A stretch of 38,620 bases of DNA, taken from positions 1 through 38,620 of the forward strand of contig ONSL01000005.1 in the NCBI GenBank assembly GCA_900320505.1. The letters are read 5' to 3'. The stretch is from an uncultured Eubacteriales bacterium. Lineage in GTDB: Bacteria; Bacillota_I; Bacilli_A; RF39; UBA660. The notes under the pieces are model-generated. The model had not been told where the DNA came from, ran no database searches, and saw nothing but the letters and a program-made list of their open reading frames with translations. The position numbers and the translations under genes were made by a program. This document shows positions 16,032 to 24,480 of this stretch, piece by piece (position 1 is the first letter of the stretch; the number at the start of each line of letters is the position of its first letter).

Positions 16032-18128
16032 TTACTCCTTCCTTAATCTCAAAGTATTAAGTATAACTGATAATGAAGACAAAACCATCATCAAACTACT
16101 TAATTCAGGACTTAAATTTATTTTTGTAAGTCCACAGGCTACTGGTATCATTAAAATGTTATATAAAAATGCCCATATCAAATTTTCTTTTATAATTTTA
16201 TTTGTCTTCTTGCTAATTTTTATAAGTTTTAGTATTCCATTCAAATTATCATCTAAAAGTATTACATTAGCTGAATTAGTTGCAATAGTGTTTGACCCTT
16301 TAAGACTTACTCCAATATCAGCTTCTGTAAGACTTGGAGCATCATTTATTCCATCGCCTACCATCATAACTTTTTTGTTTTTCTTCTCTTCTTTTATATA
16401 ATTTATTTTATCTTTAGGCATAACTTCTGCAAGCATATAATTAGCATCAAGTAAATCTTTAACCTTTTCGCCTGTTTCTTTATTATCTCCTGTTAATATA
16501 ACAGTTTTAATATTTTTGCTATTAAGCATTTTAATTACTTTTCTGCTTTCATCTCTTACTTCATCTTCTATATAAATAGATGCAATTATTTTACCATTTG
16601 AAACTAAATAAAATGATGCATCAGGATCTTTTTCTTCATCTGTATAATACTTGATAAACCTTTTATTACCAACATAATATTTATATTTTCCAATAACATA
16701 TCCTTCAATTCCATTATTATATGTTTTATAATCTTTTACCTTTAAATACTTATATTTATCAAAGCATCTTGCAATAGGATGACTTGATAGATGTTCAAGT
16801 GATGATATTATTTCAAGAATATTTTCTCTGCTTATATTTGAATAATTTTTTATCTCTGATATTTCCATTTTACCTTTTGTTAGAGTTCCAGTCTTATCAA
16901 AAATAGCCTCATCAATATTACTTGCAATCTCAAGTGGTGTATTATCTCTTAAAAGTATATTATTTTTAAGAGAAAGCTTATTAGAAGTCATTAATGCAAG
17001 AGGTGCAGCAAGACCAAGTGCACATGGACATGCAACAACAAGAACTGAGACAAAATGATTAAGTGCTAGATTAATATCATGTGTAAATACTAAATACAAA
17101 ATAAGTGTTGCAATAGAAATAACAAGAACCGCTTTTGTAAAAATACTACTATATTTATTTGATACTTCTTCTATTTTTGTCTTATTATTAGAACTATCCA
17201 TAATCATATGAATTATCTCTGATATAGTACTTTTAGGTCCAATATTTTCTGCTCTATATTCAATATAATCGTCCAAATTTATTGTACTTGCAAGTACTTT
17301 AGATCCTTTCTTTATCTTTACTGGTCTAGACTCTCCAGTAACAAAGCTAGAATCTATATGACTCTCACCTTTAGTTATTACACCATCAACTGCAATACGC
17401 TCTCCTCTTTCAGCACACAATATATCTCCTTTTTTTATCTCATCAATTGTTATCTCTTTTATCTTACCATTTTTAATTAAATGAGCTTTAGATGGAGTCA
17501 TAACAACCATTTCTTTTATAGCATCACGAGTCTTACTTCTTCCAATATTTTCTATATATTCACCTAATTTTACAAAGTATATTATTGTACAAATTGATTC
17601 AAAATAAACATTACCCTTTAATATCATATTTATAAAGGAATAAATAAAATTTGCTATAACACCAATTGCAACCAAAGAATCCATATTAGGATCTTTTATT
17701 ATTAAGCTTTTAATTCCAACTCTCAATATATCATATCCATAAATAATATATATAACCGAAAATATAAAAGTAATTATAGAAATAGCCATCATATTATGAA
17801 TACCTGGAAGACTAGTCATTGACGTCATTGATATATAAAGAACTACTGCTAGAAGTATTCCAAAAATCTTAATTAATTTTTTATCTTTTTTATCTTCTTC
17901 TAAATCTTTATTTGGATTAAAAACTCCTCCATATTTATATCCTGCTTCTTCTATAAATCTTGCAATATCTTCTCTTTTTAAAGTATCATCATAAGTAACT
18001 GAAAGAGTATTTAAAATTAAATTTACAGATGCATCCTTAACACCCTTTTGTTTTCTTACGTATTTTTCAACCGTATTTGAACATGCTGCACAAGTCATTC
18101 CATCAACTGTTAAAACATCTCTTTTCAA
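16032..18128 (-). CDS. copA: Copper-exporting P1B-type ATPase CopA
   Basis: 698 residues. One N-terminal HMA domain with GMTCAACS (Cys13, Cys16), where many CopA proteins have two. Eight membrane segments follow. The P1B signature ACPCALGLAAPLALM, the phosphorylation site DKTGTLTKG, the SSHPIA motif of the ATP-binding domain (with the His typical of the family), and MVGDGINDAPSL are all present. The CPC motif marks Cu(I) export. The start is TTG at 18128, placed by GGTGG five bases upstream. It heads a copA-copZ operon whose promoter overlaps the end of the upstream esterase gene and holds an ArsR-like palindrome. Confidence 0.93.
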   Translation of the reverse strand: MKRDVLTVDGMTCAACSNTVEKYVRKQKGVKDASVNLILNTLSVTYDDTLKREDIARFIEEAGYKYGGVFNPNKDLEEDKKDKKLIKIFGILLAVVLYISMTSMTSLPGIHNMMAISIITFIFSVIYIIYGYDILRVGIKSLIIKDPNMDSLVAIGVIANFIYSFINMILKGNVYFESICTIIYFVKLGEYIENIGRSKTRDAIKEMVVMTPSKAHLIKNGKIKEITIDEIKKGDILCAERGERIAVDGVITKGESHIDSSFVTGESRPVKIKKGSKVLASTINLDDYIEYRAENIGPKSTISEIIHMIMDSSNNKTKIEEVSNKYSSIFTKAVLVISIATLILYLVFTHDINLALNHFVSVLVVACPCALGLAAPLALMTSNKLSLKNNILLRDNTPLEIASNIDEAIFDKTGTLTKGKMEISEIKNYSNISRENILEIISSLEHLSSHPIARCFDKYKYLKVKDYKTYNNGIEGYVIGKYKYYVGNKRFIKYYTDEEKDPDASFYLVSNGKIIASIYIEDEVRDESRKVIKMLNSKNIKTVILTGDNKETGEKVKDLLDANYMLAEVMPKDKINYIKEEKKNKKVMMVGDGINDAPSLTEADIGVSLKGSNTIATNSANVILLDDNLNGILKLIKISKKTNKIIKENLIWAFLYNILMIPVACGLTKINLSPELSSLMMVLSSLSVILNTLRLRKE

Positions 18129-18151
18129 ATTACCACCTTCTTCTCTTATTT

Positions 18152-18181
18152 ATTATAGTTGAATATTTATTCAACTGTCAA
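18152..18181 (-). promoter_or_regulatory. copA promoter with ArsR/SmtB-type operator in the spacer
   Basis: On the minus strand TTGACA (18181-18176) and TATAAT (18157-18152) are perfect consensus boxes, 18 bp apart. The spacer is an 8-bp-arm palindrome, AGTTGAAT-AAAT-ATTCAACT (18157-18176). Its core TTGAATAAATATTCAA closely resembles sites of ArsR/SmtB repressors such as CadC and CzrA. A repressor there would block RNA polymerase. It does not look like a CopY (TACAnnTGTA) or CsoR (G/C-rich) operator. The -35 box is inside the last codons of the esterase gene. Confidence 0.75.
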
Positions 18182-18808
18182 GTAATCAATAGCTTTAGAA
18201 ATTCTAATTATTTCATCTTTAAAATGACCACCATTATTAAATTCAAAATATACATTATCCTCTAAATATTTAACTATTTCTAAAGTATTATCTTTAACAG
18301 TTTTAAGAGTCTTATTTTTAGTATCACTTTCTTTATCTCCAAGCGATATATAAAATCTTTTATTATTAAATTTATACTTTTTAAAATATTCTTTAAAGCC
18401 TTTATACCAAAGAGAACCCGAAACTGATGCAAAATAGTTAAACATAGTATTTTTAGTTGATACATAAAGAGAAAAAAGTCCTGCCAGGCTATAACCTATT
18501 AAACTATAATTTATTACATTTACACTATTTTCTTTTAAATATTTGTTAACTTTAGGCATTATTTCACCTATTAAAATATTTAAATAATTATCTGCATTAC
18601 CAGAAAACTCATTATATTTCCATGGTGTCATATCACTATTCCAGTTTATACCACTTACTTCTACCAGTACCAAGCTTTTATCACTTACAAGATTTTTTAT
18701 TTTTTCTATTTCTCTTTCATAACTATTTAATACAAAAAGTGGCATATTATCTTTCTTATTAACTATAGAAATATTTATATCATAATCTTTTACTCTAAAC
18801 TCATACAT
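18167..18808 (-). CDS. Alpha/beta-hydrolase, putative esterase (enterochelin-esterase-like)
   Basis: 213 residues. The nucleophile elbow is GYSLAGLFSLY, followed by SVSGSLWYKGF, a strand YISLGDKESDT that holds the acidic residue, and GGHF with the catalytic His. That order, and SGSLWY after the elbow, are typical of the putative-esterase family (IroE/Fes, S-formylglutathione hydrolase relatives). The substrate is unknown. No signal peptide, so cytosolic. It follows the OGG1-like gene after four bases, in a tag-ogg-esterase operon. Its last codons double as the copA -35 box. Confidence 0.75.
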   Translation of the reverse strand: MYEFRVKDYDINISIVNKKDNMPLFVLNSYEREIEKIKNLVSDKSLVLVEVSGINWNSDMTPWKYNEFSGNADNYLNILIGEIMPKVNKYLKENSVNVINYSLIGYSLAGLFSLYVSTKNTMFNYFASVSGSLWYKGFKEYFKKYKFNNKRFYISLGDKESDTKNKTLKTVKDNTLEIVKYLEDNVYFEFNNGGHFKDEIIRISKAIDYLTVE

Positions 18809-18812
18809 ATTA

Positions 18813-19628
18813 TCACTTATTCCTACTATAATTAAATATATATTGTATTACAAGTCCAGAATATGCTCCATATTTTTCTTTTGCAAAGAAAGATATCTTT
18901 TTTATATCATCAAGATTATAATTTTCGCTAAAATATTTTTTAACCCAAGTATCAATTGGAAATACATCAAATCTTTGATATGCAAAAAGTAAAATACAAG
19001 ATGCAACCTTAAGACCAATTCCTTTAATATTCATTAAATATTTTAATGCATCATCTGTTGCCATATCATCTATCTTATCTAACTTTATATTACTATTTAT
19101 AAAATTATATAAATATTTATCTCTAAATCCAGTTTTACATTCATGAAAATCTGAAATACTTAATTTTTTTAATTCATTAATATTCGGAAAAAGATAGTAA
19201 ACATTATTCATAAACTCTACTCTTTTTCCATATTTTTCAGATAATAAATTTAAACTATTTCTTATTTGAGGCACTCCATTATTCTGTGAAATTATATAAC
19301 TTATACATGTTTCTAATTTAGGTGTATGCATTATTTTAAAGCCATTGCATTTATCTATTACATCTTTTAATGAACTATCATTTTCAAGTATCTTGTCATT
19401 TATTTTATCATAATTTCTATCCAAATCAAGATATGATTTGATAACATCTTCTAAATCTTCTTCACTACTTGATAACACAATTAAATTATTATTATTCATT
19501 TTTAAATTAACAACTCTATCAGACATTATTACAGTAAAAGAATTATCATCTTCTTTTTTAAATCTAAATATCTGACCACATGTAATTGTATTTTCTAAAT
19601 CTAAATTAACGTCTTTAATAACTAACAT
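18813..19628 (-). CDS. ogg: 8-oxoguanine DNA glycosylase, OGG1-like
   Basis: 271 residues. It removes 8-oxoguanine opposite C and nicks the abasic site. CGQIFRF near the start is the N-terminal OGG signature. The helix-hairpin-helix-GPD motif is KGIGLKVASCILLFAY-x-RFDVFPIDTW: the Lys of GLKVASC is the catalytic lysine and the Asp of FPIDTW the conserved acidic residue. MHTPKLETCISYIISQNN is the helix before it. Length matches bacterial OGG1 proteins (about 270-290). The ATG overlaps the tag stop codon by seven bases. Clostridia often have OGG1-type enzymes where Bacillus has MutM. Confidence 0.88.
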   Translation of the reverse strand: MLVIKDVNLDLENTITCGQIFRFKKEDDNSFTVIMSDRVVNLKMNNNNLIVLSSSEEDLEDVIKSYLDLDRNYDKINDKILENDSSLKDVIDKCNGFKIMHTPKLETCISYIISQNNGVPQIRNSLNLLSEKYGKRVEFMNNVYYLFPNINELKKLSISDFHECKTGFRDKYLYNFINSNIKLDKIDDMATDDALKYLMNIKGIGLKVASCILLFAYQRFDVFPIDTWVKKYFSENYNLDDIKKISFFAKEKYGAYSGLVIQYIFNYSRNK

Positions 19629-20173
19629 ACAAGCTCCTTATATACTTTACAATCTTTAGAATGTGAATTGATAACACCAATTGCTTGTAAGTAAGAAAAA
19701 ATTATCGTGCTACCTACAAACTTAAAACCCCTTTTTATTAAATCATTAGATATTCTATCAGAAAGTTTATTTTTCGTAATATTAATATCAACATATACTT
19801 GCTTATTATCTGTAAAACTCCATATATATTTATCAAAACTTCCAAACTCTTTTTCTATATTTTTAAATAGTTTAGAATTATTTATAGATGCATTTATCTT
19901 AAGTTTATTTCTAATTATTCCTTTATCATTTAAAAGTCTGTTAATGTCTTCATCTGAATAATTAGCAACTTTATCAATATAAAAATTATCATATGCTTTT
20001 TCAAAATTTTTTCTTTTATAAAGAATAGTTCTCCATGAAAGCCCTGCCTGAAAAGATTCGAGTATAAACATCTCATATAGATAATGTTCATCATGATGCA
20101 CTCTTCCCCATTCCTTATCATGATATTTCATATACAAAGTATCACTATCTTTTATATAATCAGTACACTTCAT
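19622..20173 (-). CDS. tag: 3-methyladenine DNA glycosylase I
   Basis: 183 residues. It excises 3-methyladenine from alkylated DNA. The zinc site is visible: Cys3, His18 of YHDKEWG, and His and Cys of NSHSKDC at the C-terminus, matching Cys4, His17, His175 and Cys179 of E. coli Tag. ESFQAGLSWRTILYKR and FKFVGSTIIFSYLQAIG are family signatures. First gene of a tag-ogg-esterase operon; TATAAT lies upstream around 20200 on the minus strand. The operon therefore pairs alkylation and oxidative base repair. Confidence 0.93.
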   Translation of the reverse strand: MKCTDYIKDSDTLYMKYHDKEWGRVHHDEHYLYEMFILESFQAGLSWRTILYKRKNFEKAYDNFYIDKVANYSDEDINRLLNDKGIIRNKLKINASINNSKLFKNIEKEFGSFDKYIWSFTDNKQVYVDINITKNKLSDRISNDLIKRGFKFVGSTIIFSYLQAIGVINSHSKDCKVYKELVC

Positions 20174-20229
20174 AAAATCACATCCGTACTTATTATATCA
20201 TTTAAGCATAGAATATTACAGGTGAATAT

Positions 20230-20442
20230 ATGAAATTAAATAAACATCCATTCTACTGTAAATGTACATCTTGTGTAAATAAAAGAAGGAATAATAAACT
20301 TTATATGTTTAGTATTATGTCCTTCTTTATAATCATATTATGGCAAGTTTTAATTCTTTGTTTTATAACAACAAGACTTAATGCAATACTACTGTTTTTT
20401 CTCTTCATCATCATTATTTTTCTCGTATACCTTATTATTTGA
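20230..20442 (+). CDS. Small unknown membrane protein with a CxC-x2-C head
   Basis: 70 residues: a cytoplasmic head FYCKCTSCVNKRRNNK with three cysteines, which could bind a metal, then two hydrophobic helices. No family is recognised. AGGTGAATAT gives it a good ribosome-binding site, and it is divergent from tag. Its last 54 bases overlap, in antisense, the end of the YsxE-like gene at 20389, so the two transcripts would collide. The overlap and small size lower confidence, though the ATG-RBS pair is convincing. Confidence 0.55.
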   Translation: MKLNKHPFYCKCTSCVNKRRNNKLYMFSIMSFFIIILWQVLILCFITTRLNAILLFFLFIIIIFLVYLII

Positions 20443-21282
20443 TACTATAAATACTCTAGTTCTATCTATATAATTCATAAGTTTATGTACATTTAATGTA
20501 TTTGTATAACTATCACTTTTAAAACTAATCTTATACAGAATACTTATCATTAAAAAGAAATATAATTCCTCTAATTTATTTAAATGATAATTAGATTTAT
20601 AAACCTTATATAAATTTTGAAAATCATAAGAATCATAATATTCTTTATAAAGATCTATTAAATCATAAATTGGAGACTTAAAAGTACTATGATCAAAGTT
20701 AGTAAATTTATCATTTATAAAATTATCTGCTCTTACCTTTCCAAGTATTAATGACTCCTTATATTTATTATTTTTTAAAGCCTCATCATAAAATAATTTA
20801 ACTAAATATTTTGAAAAATCTAAATTATAATATATCTTGCTAACATTTCTTAAATATGTATATACATAAGGTTTGTAAAATATAGACTCATTTAATGTAT
20901 CTTCTAAATTATTATAATATTCTTCTAGATAATTTATCTTTTCATTACATTTTTCTACTATTTCTTTTACCCTATCTAGATTTAATTCTTTAAATTCTGA
21001 TGTCTTACTATGAAGCACAGAAAGTACTTCAACTAAATTAATCATCTTACTATCAGAATCAGGAGAATAATCTTCTAAATAATTGAAGAGATAATTTAGG
21101 TTATCTTTTTTTATTGGTTTAATAAAATTATCAAATGATATACCATCTAAATACTTGTATATCTTATCTTTATGAGAATTTTTCTTTAAAACATAAATTT
21201 TATCACTATATATAATTAAAGCCTTATTAATATATTTATATTTATAAGGCTTTATATTTAAATCATTTAAAAAATTATTCAT
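20389..21282 (-). CDS. YsxE-like protein of the CotS kinase-fold family (spore coat-associated)
   Basis: About 297 residues. The start is taken as the ATG at 21282, which overlaps the end of the SpoVID-like gene (TAATGAATAA), suggesting coupling. ALIIYSDKIYVLKKN at the start, LHSKTSE in the middle, and YTYLRNVSKIYYNLDFSK followed by a helical C-terminus fit YsxE. YsxE is a member of the aminoglycoside-phosphotransferase-like CotS family and is encoded directly after spoVID in Bacillus. The catalytic residues of true kinases are not evident. The match is by pattern and gene order, not by alignment. Confidence 0.55.
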   Translation of the reverse strand: MNNFLNDLNIKPYKYKYINKALIIYSDKIYVLKKNSHKDKIYKYLDGISFDNFIKPIKKDNLNYLFNYLEDYSPDSDSKMINLVEVLSVLHSKTSEFKELNLDRVKEIVEKCNEKINYLEEYYNNLEDTLNESIFYKPYVYTYLRNVSKIYYNLDFSKYLVKLFYDEALKNNKYKESLILGKVRADNFINDKFTNFDHSTFKSPIYDLIDLYKEYYDSYDFQNLYKVYKSNYHLNKLEELYFFLMISILYKISFKSDSYTNTLNVHKLMNYIDRTRVFIVSNNKVYEKNNDDEEKKQ

Positions 21283-21931
21283 TAGAAGGAACAATAACTT
21301 TAGAATTAATAGTGATATTTGATAAATCATTATATAGTGATAAAGCTTCCTTACTAGACTTATACTTTGAGATAACTTTTTCTATAGTATCCCCTTCTCT
21401 CATTATATAAACATGATATGTTGTAAATCCATTATCCTCTAAATTAGAAAATAGACTTTCACTTACACTGTCTTTATCATCTTCTTTAACTTTATCATTA
21501 TTTTCTTCTTTCTCATTTTTAGTATCATCATCTTCTTTTTCTATAGTTCTTTCTTTAACAGGTATTTCCTTTAATTCATCTGGAACTATATCATCATCGC
21601 ATTCTCTTATCATTTTTTCACCACTTATATTCATAGATATATGACATCTTAAAATACTATTATCAATTATCTCATATGTAAAATTAGTAATATTATACTT
21701 AATAGTATCACTATCTAAATCATCAATAATATTGATAGAACATGGAACACTAAAAGAAAAATCTTCAAGTATTGTACTAGCATCTAATATTTTATACTTA
21801 CCACTTACATATAAATTGCCTTCTATTGCATCACTATTTACTTCTAAATCATCTTCAAGTGAAATTGTTTCAATACTTGCTACTCTAGTATTAAAATTTA
21901 AATCTTTATCAAATGATATATCTTTATTCAT
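21275..21931 (-). CDS. SpoVID-like spore coat morphogenetic protein with LysM domain
   Basis: About 218 residues. Start ATG at 21931, seven bases after GGAG; upstream alternative starts lack a site. Residues 1-115 resemble the N-terminal beta domain (SPOCS/DUF3794-like) of SpoVID and SipL: a series of strands around SGKYKILDASTILEDFSFSV. An acidic linker (Glu/Asp/Lys-rich) follows, and then a LysM domain (YHVYIMREGDTIEKVISKYK, ending INSKVIVPSNE). SpoVID/SipL proteins link the coat to the forespore surface. A CATATAAT (21960-21953) resembles a sigma-E -10. The following YsxE-like gene supports the call. Confidence 0.65.
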   Translation of the reverse strand: MNKDISFDKDLNFNTRVASIETISLEDDLEVNSDAIEGNLYVSGKYKILDASTILEDFSFSVPCSINIIDDLDSDTIKYNITNFTYEIIDNSILRCHISMNISGEKMIRECDDDIVPDELKEIPVKERTIEKEDDDTKNEKEENNDKVKEDDKDSVSESLFSNLEDNGFTTYHVYIMREGDTIEKVISKYKSSKEALSLYNDLSNITINSKVIVPSNE

Positions 21932-22046
21932 ATAATCACTCCATTTCAATTAATTATATGATTAAAAAATAAATAAAATAATATTTTTTACTAAAAAGTG
22001 CAAAAATTTTAAATTTTTCTCGAATAATATAAAAGAGGATGATTAT

Positions 22047-22188
22047 ATGAAAGAAAAGAAATTTTTAACAGCAAGGAATATGCTAAAAGATAAGCTTAAC
22101 TTAAACCTTATATCAAAATACACTTTATTAAATCTGAAATAGAAAAACTAAAGGAGGCATAAACTTCTTTAGTCTTTATTATTAAAAA
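22047..22188 (+). pseudogene. Possible remnant of a small helix-turn-helix protein, frameshifted
   Basis: ATG at 22047, with GAGGATG upstream, opens a 31-codon frame (MKEKKFLTARNMLKDKLNLN and on) that ends at 22142. In the next frame the sequence continues as FIKSEIEKLKEA to a TAA near 22188. Joined, these read like a short MerR/excisionase-type HTH protein (FLTAR...LNLN...KSEIEKL). No parent is available for comparison. It may equally be a real short peptide. Confidence 0.25.
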
Positions 22189-22207
22189 AGAAGACTATTA
22201 AGCCTCC
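22151..22207. terminator. Imperfect long inverted repeat after the CotF-like gene
   Basis: AGGAGGC near 22152 pairs with GCCTCCT at 22201-22207, and AGTCTT pairs with AAGACT inside. The right arm includes the stop of the CotF-like gene (minus strand). It probably ends transcription from both sides; there is no single clean T run. Confidence 0.4.
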
Positions 22208-22464
22208 TCTAAAATATTATTATATTTATTATTTAATTCATCACATAATGCATTGAGTTCCTTATCACTAGCACATTTTAAATTATAATATCCCTTATCA
22301 TTCATTTTATTAAAAATTTTTCTCTGCATAGTTGCAACTGAATCTAAATCTTTTTTTAATTCTTTATAAAGCTTATCATTAGAAGCTTCAGTAAGAGCTA
22401 CTACATAATTCTTTTCAATAGCTTTTAAATCACTTAAAGCAATATAATAAACATCTTCTTCCAT
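22198..22464 (-). CDS. CotF-family spore coat protein (small)
   Basis: 88 residues, all helical. LSDLKAIEKNYVVALTEASN, a KELKKDLDSVATMQRKIF helix and then NKMNDKGYYN match the Coat_F pattern, a two-helix unit with hydrophobic heptads ending in (M/F)N-x2-x-KG(Y/W)Y. CotF-type proteins belong to the spore coat in Bacillus and Clostridium. The ATG overlaps the stop of the 57-residue gene upstream (TAATG), so the two are translationally coupled. The C-terminal 25 residues form a third helix. The match is by pattern. Confidence 0.65.
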   Translation of the reverse strand: MEEDVYYIALSDLKAIEKNYVVALTEASNDKLYKELKKDLDSVATMQRKIFNKMNDKGYYNLKCASDKELNALCDELNNKYNNILEEA

Positions 22465-22637
22465 TATTTAGCACCTCCTACTATATTTAGGATATGCTTC
22501 ATATTGTCATCATACATCTCTAAAACAGAATCTAAAAGATCAAAATCTTCATTAATCATATATAGATTATTATAAGCAATAAAATTCCAATTGAATATAT
22601 CCTTTAGATAATCTAAATCTTTATTTGTAAATTTCAT
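22464..22637 (-). CDS. Short helical protein paired with the CotF-like gene
   Basis: 57 residues starting MKFTNKDLDYLKDIFNWNF and ending NIVGGAK. GAGGAGGGATGATAA gives an excellent ribosome-binding site. The layout (Trp/Phe-rich first helix, acidic second helix with DDNMKHIL) resembles the small partner genes that often precede CotF-like genes in spore formers. The stop and the next start overlap as TAATG. Function unknown; a spore-coat role is inferred from the neighbour. Confidence 0.6.
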   Translation of the reverse strand: MKFTNKDLDYLKDIFNWNFIAYNNLYMINEDFDLLDSVLEMYDDNMKHILNIVGGAK

Positions 22638-22689
22638 TTATCATCCCTCCTCTATTATTATGAGGAGATAACTATTTATTATACTATAT

Positions 22690-23565
22690 TTAATTATTTT
22701 TTTCTTTTATAACATCATCATCTTCTATATGACCGATTAAAAGTGAAGAGTTATCATCATGCATTTTGTTGTTGCTCATAATACTATCTTCATCATAATT
22801 AGCATAACAATACTTACAAAAATGCTTGCAAACATTATATGCACCAATATCAACCATTTCTGCACAACTACATCCCCTAGCCTTCCACGCTTTAAACTTT
22901 TTACCAGTTAAAATATAGGCATAACTTCTAGATAAGCACTCACCTTCATCAAAACCATATCTAACTAGATTTTCCTTTTCAAAACATGTTTGAACTTTTA
23001 AATTATATGAATGTGCAATAGATGAAAAATTTTCACCAATTACCTTATAATCATTTTCTCTAAAAGCCTTTATCTTTAAAGTACTAATATTTTTTAAAAC
23101 ATTTTTATACATATCAATAAAAGAAACAATAATAGTATTAGTATAAGGACTAACCAAAGAACATAATTTTTTAAAAGCTTTAATATGATAATCTAAATTA
23201 TATTTATCACTAATAAAAATAGGATCATACCTTATAAAGACATTATCTTTACCTATAATTTCACTTATTTCTTTTACACTTTCAATAATATCACTTTTAG
23301 AGCCAACACACTCTATATCATTTTTATAAGGAGTTATTGTTATATGAAAAATAATAGGTTTATCAATATCTTTTAAATATTTAATGATAAGTCTAGGTCT
23401 CTTAGAACAAAAAACTATTAAATCAACATTCTTAAAATAAATTCTACTAACAAGTTTAGGATTAAAAGGATTTCTAGTATCAACATAACCTTCTCTATAT
23501 CTATTCATAAACCAATCACTAAAAAAAGCTGGAATATCACATCTACCACTAACATTTAATATCAT
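22690..23565 (-). CDS. DUF1848 family protein (SPL-like Fe-S fold)
   Basis: 291 residues. The N-terminus SGRCDIPAFFSDWFMNR, then RNPFNPKLVSRI and VDLIVFCSKRP, match the DUF1848 family, which has a TIM-barrel-like fold related to spore photoproduct lyase. The C-terminus has a dense cysteine cluster (GCSCAEMVDIGAYNVCKHFC, then KYCYAN) that could hold an iron-sulfur cluster. There is no classic radical-SAM CxxxCxxC near the N-terminus. The activity is unknown. The start ATG overlaps the ATATG signal at 23565. It is divergent from the DarT-like gene. Confidence 0.8.
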   Translation of the reverse strand: MILNVSGRCDIPAFFSDWFMNRYREGYVDTRNPFNPKLVSRIYFKNVDLIVFCSKRPRLIIKYLKDIDKPIIFHITITPYKNDIECVGSKSDIIESVKEISEIIGKDNVFIRYDPIFISDKYNLDYHIKAFKKLCSLVSPYTNTIIVSFIDMYKNVLKNISTLKIKAFRENDYKVIGENFSSIAHSYNLKVQTCFEKENLVRYGFDEGECLSRSYAYILTGKKFKAWKARGCSCAEMVDIGAYNVCKHFCKYCYANYDEDSIMSNNKMHDDNSSLLIGHIEDDDVIKEKNN

Positions 23566-23591
23566 ATAACCACCAAAAATAGTATAACATA

Positions 23592-23620
23592 TTTACTTTT
23601 TTTTAAAAATATGATATAAT
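23592..23620 (+). promoter_or_regulatory. Promoter of the DarT-like operon
   Basis: TTTACT (23592-23597) and TATAAT (23615-23620) with a 17-bp spacer. GAAGGGGG lies between it and the ATG at 23650. Confidence 0.6.
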
Positions 23621-23649
23621 CAGATAACAATTTGAAGGGGGAATATAAA

Positions 23650-24480
23650 ATGGGAGAAATATTTTATACAGGAAAAGGAGAAAAAGCCATTCTTAAACAA
23701 ATGGCTAAGGATAAAAAAACAGGCAAATTAACAATAATATTTTTAGTTAATGGAAAAGAAAAGGTCTACAAAAATGTTGACCCAAGTGAATTAAAAATGC
23801 TTTTAGATAGACAAGAAGAATTTAAAAAAATTGCAAAAATAAAAGGCATAAAAAAAGTTTTAGAGGATAGAAAAAAATTTATAAATGAAAATGGAATAAC
23901 AAGACTATACCATTATACAGATATAAATAACATAGAGAGTATATTAAAACATGGAATACTATCTAGAAATGAATTAACTGGAAAAAACATAGAATTTACT
24001 GAAAATAAAACAAAACATAATTTAAATGGTAATGATATTAGTATGAGTATATCTCATATAAATTATGATGAATTAAACAGATTAACAAATCATAGTAGAG
24101 AGACAAATATGATAGTATTAGTTACAAATACAAGGCCTCTAATGATGCTTGATACTGAATTTGCTCGTTCTACAACATCACTAAGCAGAACAGATAAGAC
24201 AAAAGATATAAAAGTACTATTTGATGGTAAAAGAGAATATAGAGGATATCAAAATAAATTACAACAATTACCAAACTATTATCCAACAAATCCAAATTCA
24301 GAAGCATTAGTTAAAAATATGATTAGTGCAGAAGATATAATGGATATAATATCCTTAAAAGACTTAAACAATATAGATAAGAAAAAACTAAATGATTTAG
24401 CATTTGATTATGGAATGGGATATTATACAGTTAATGAATATGAAGCAAGATGTGATGAAATAGGAATGAAATGGAGATAA
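23650..24480 (+). CDS. DarT-like ADP-ribosyltransferase candidate with an extra N-terminal domain
   Basis: About 276 residues. The ATG at 23650 follows GGGGG by nine bases. Residues 1-75 form a beta/alpha N-terminal part rich in Lys (LTIIFLVNGKEKVYKNVD). The rest looks like the DarT/DUF4433 fold: RLYHYTDINNIESILKHGIL near residue 85 (NAD-binding His/Thr and the 'N..SILkhGiLsR' helix) and, near 215, NSEALVKNMISAEDIMDI, matching the '(S/R)E-x-LV...I..e-I' motif holding the catalytic Glu. DarT modifies thymidine in single-stranded DNA and is toxic. The assignment is by motif only; related folds such as KptA (RNA 2'-phosphotransferase) use a similar YHxT start. The next gene overlaps by 10 bases. 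Confidence 0.55.
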   Translation: MGEIFYTGKGEKAILKQMAKDKKTGKLTIIFLVNGKEKVYKNVDPSELKMLLDRQEEFKKIAKIKGIKKVLEDRKKFINENGITRLYHYTDINNIESILKHGILSRNELTGKNIEFTENKTKHNLNGNDISMSISHINYDELNRLTNHSRETNMIVLVTNTRPLMMLDTEFARSTTSLSRTDKTKDIKVLFDGKREYRGYQNKLQQLPNYYPTNPNSEALVKNMISAEDIMDIISLKDLNNIDKKKLNDLAFDYGMGYYTVNEYEARCDEIGMKWR

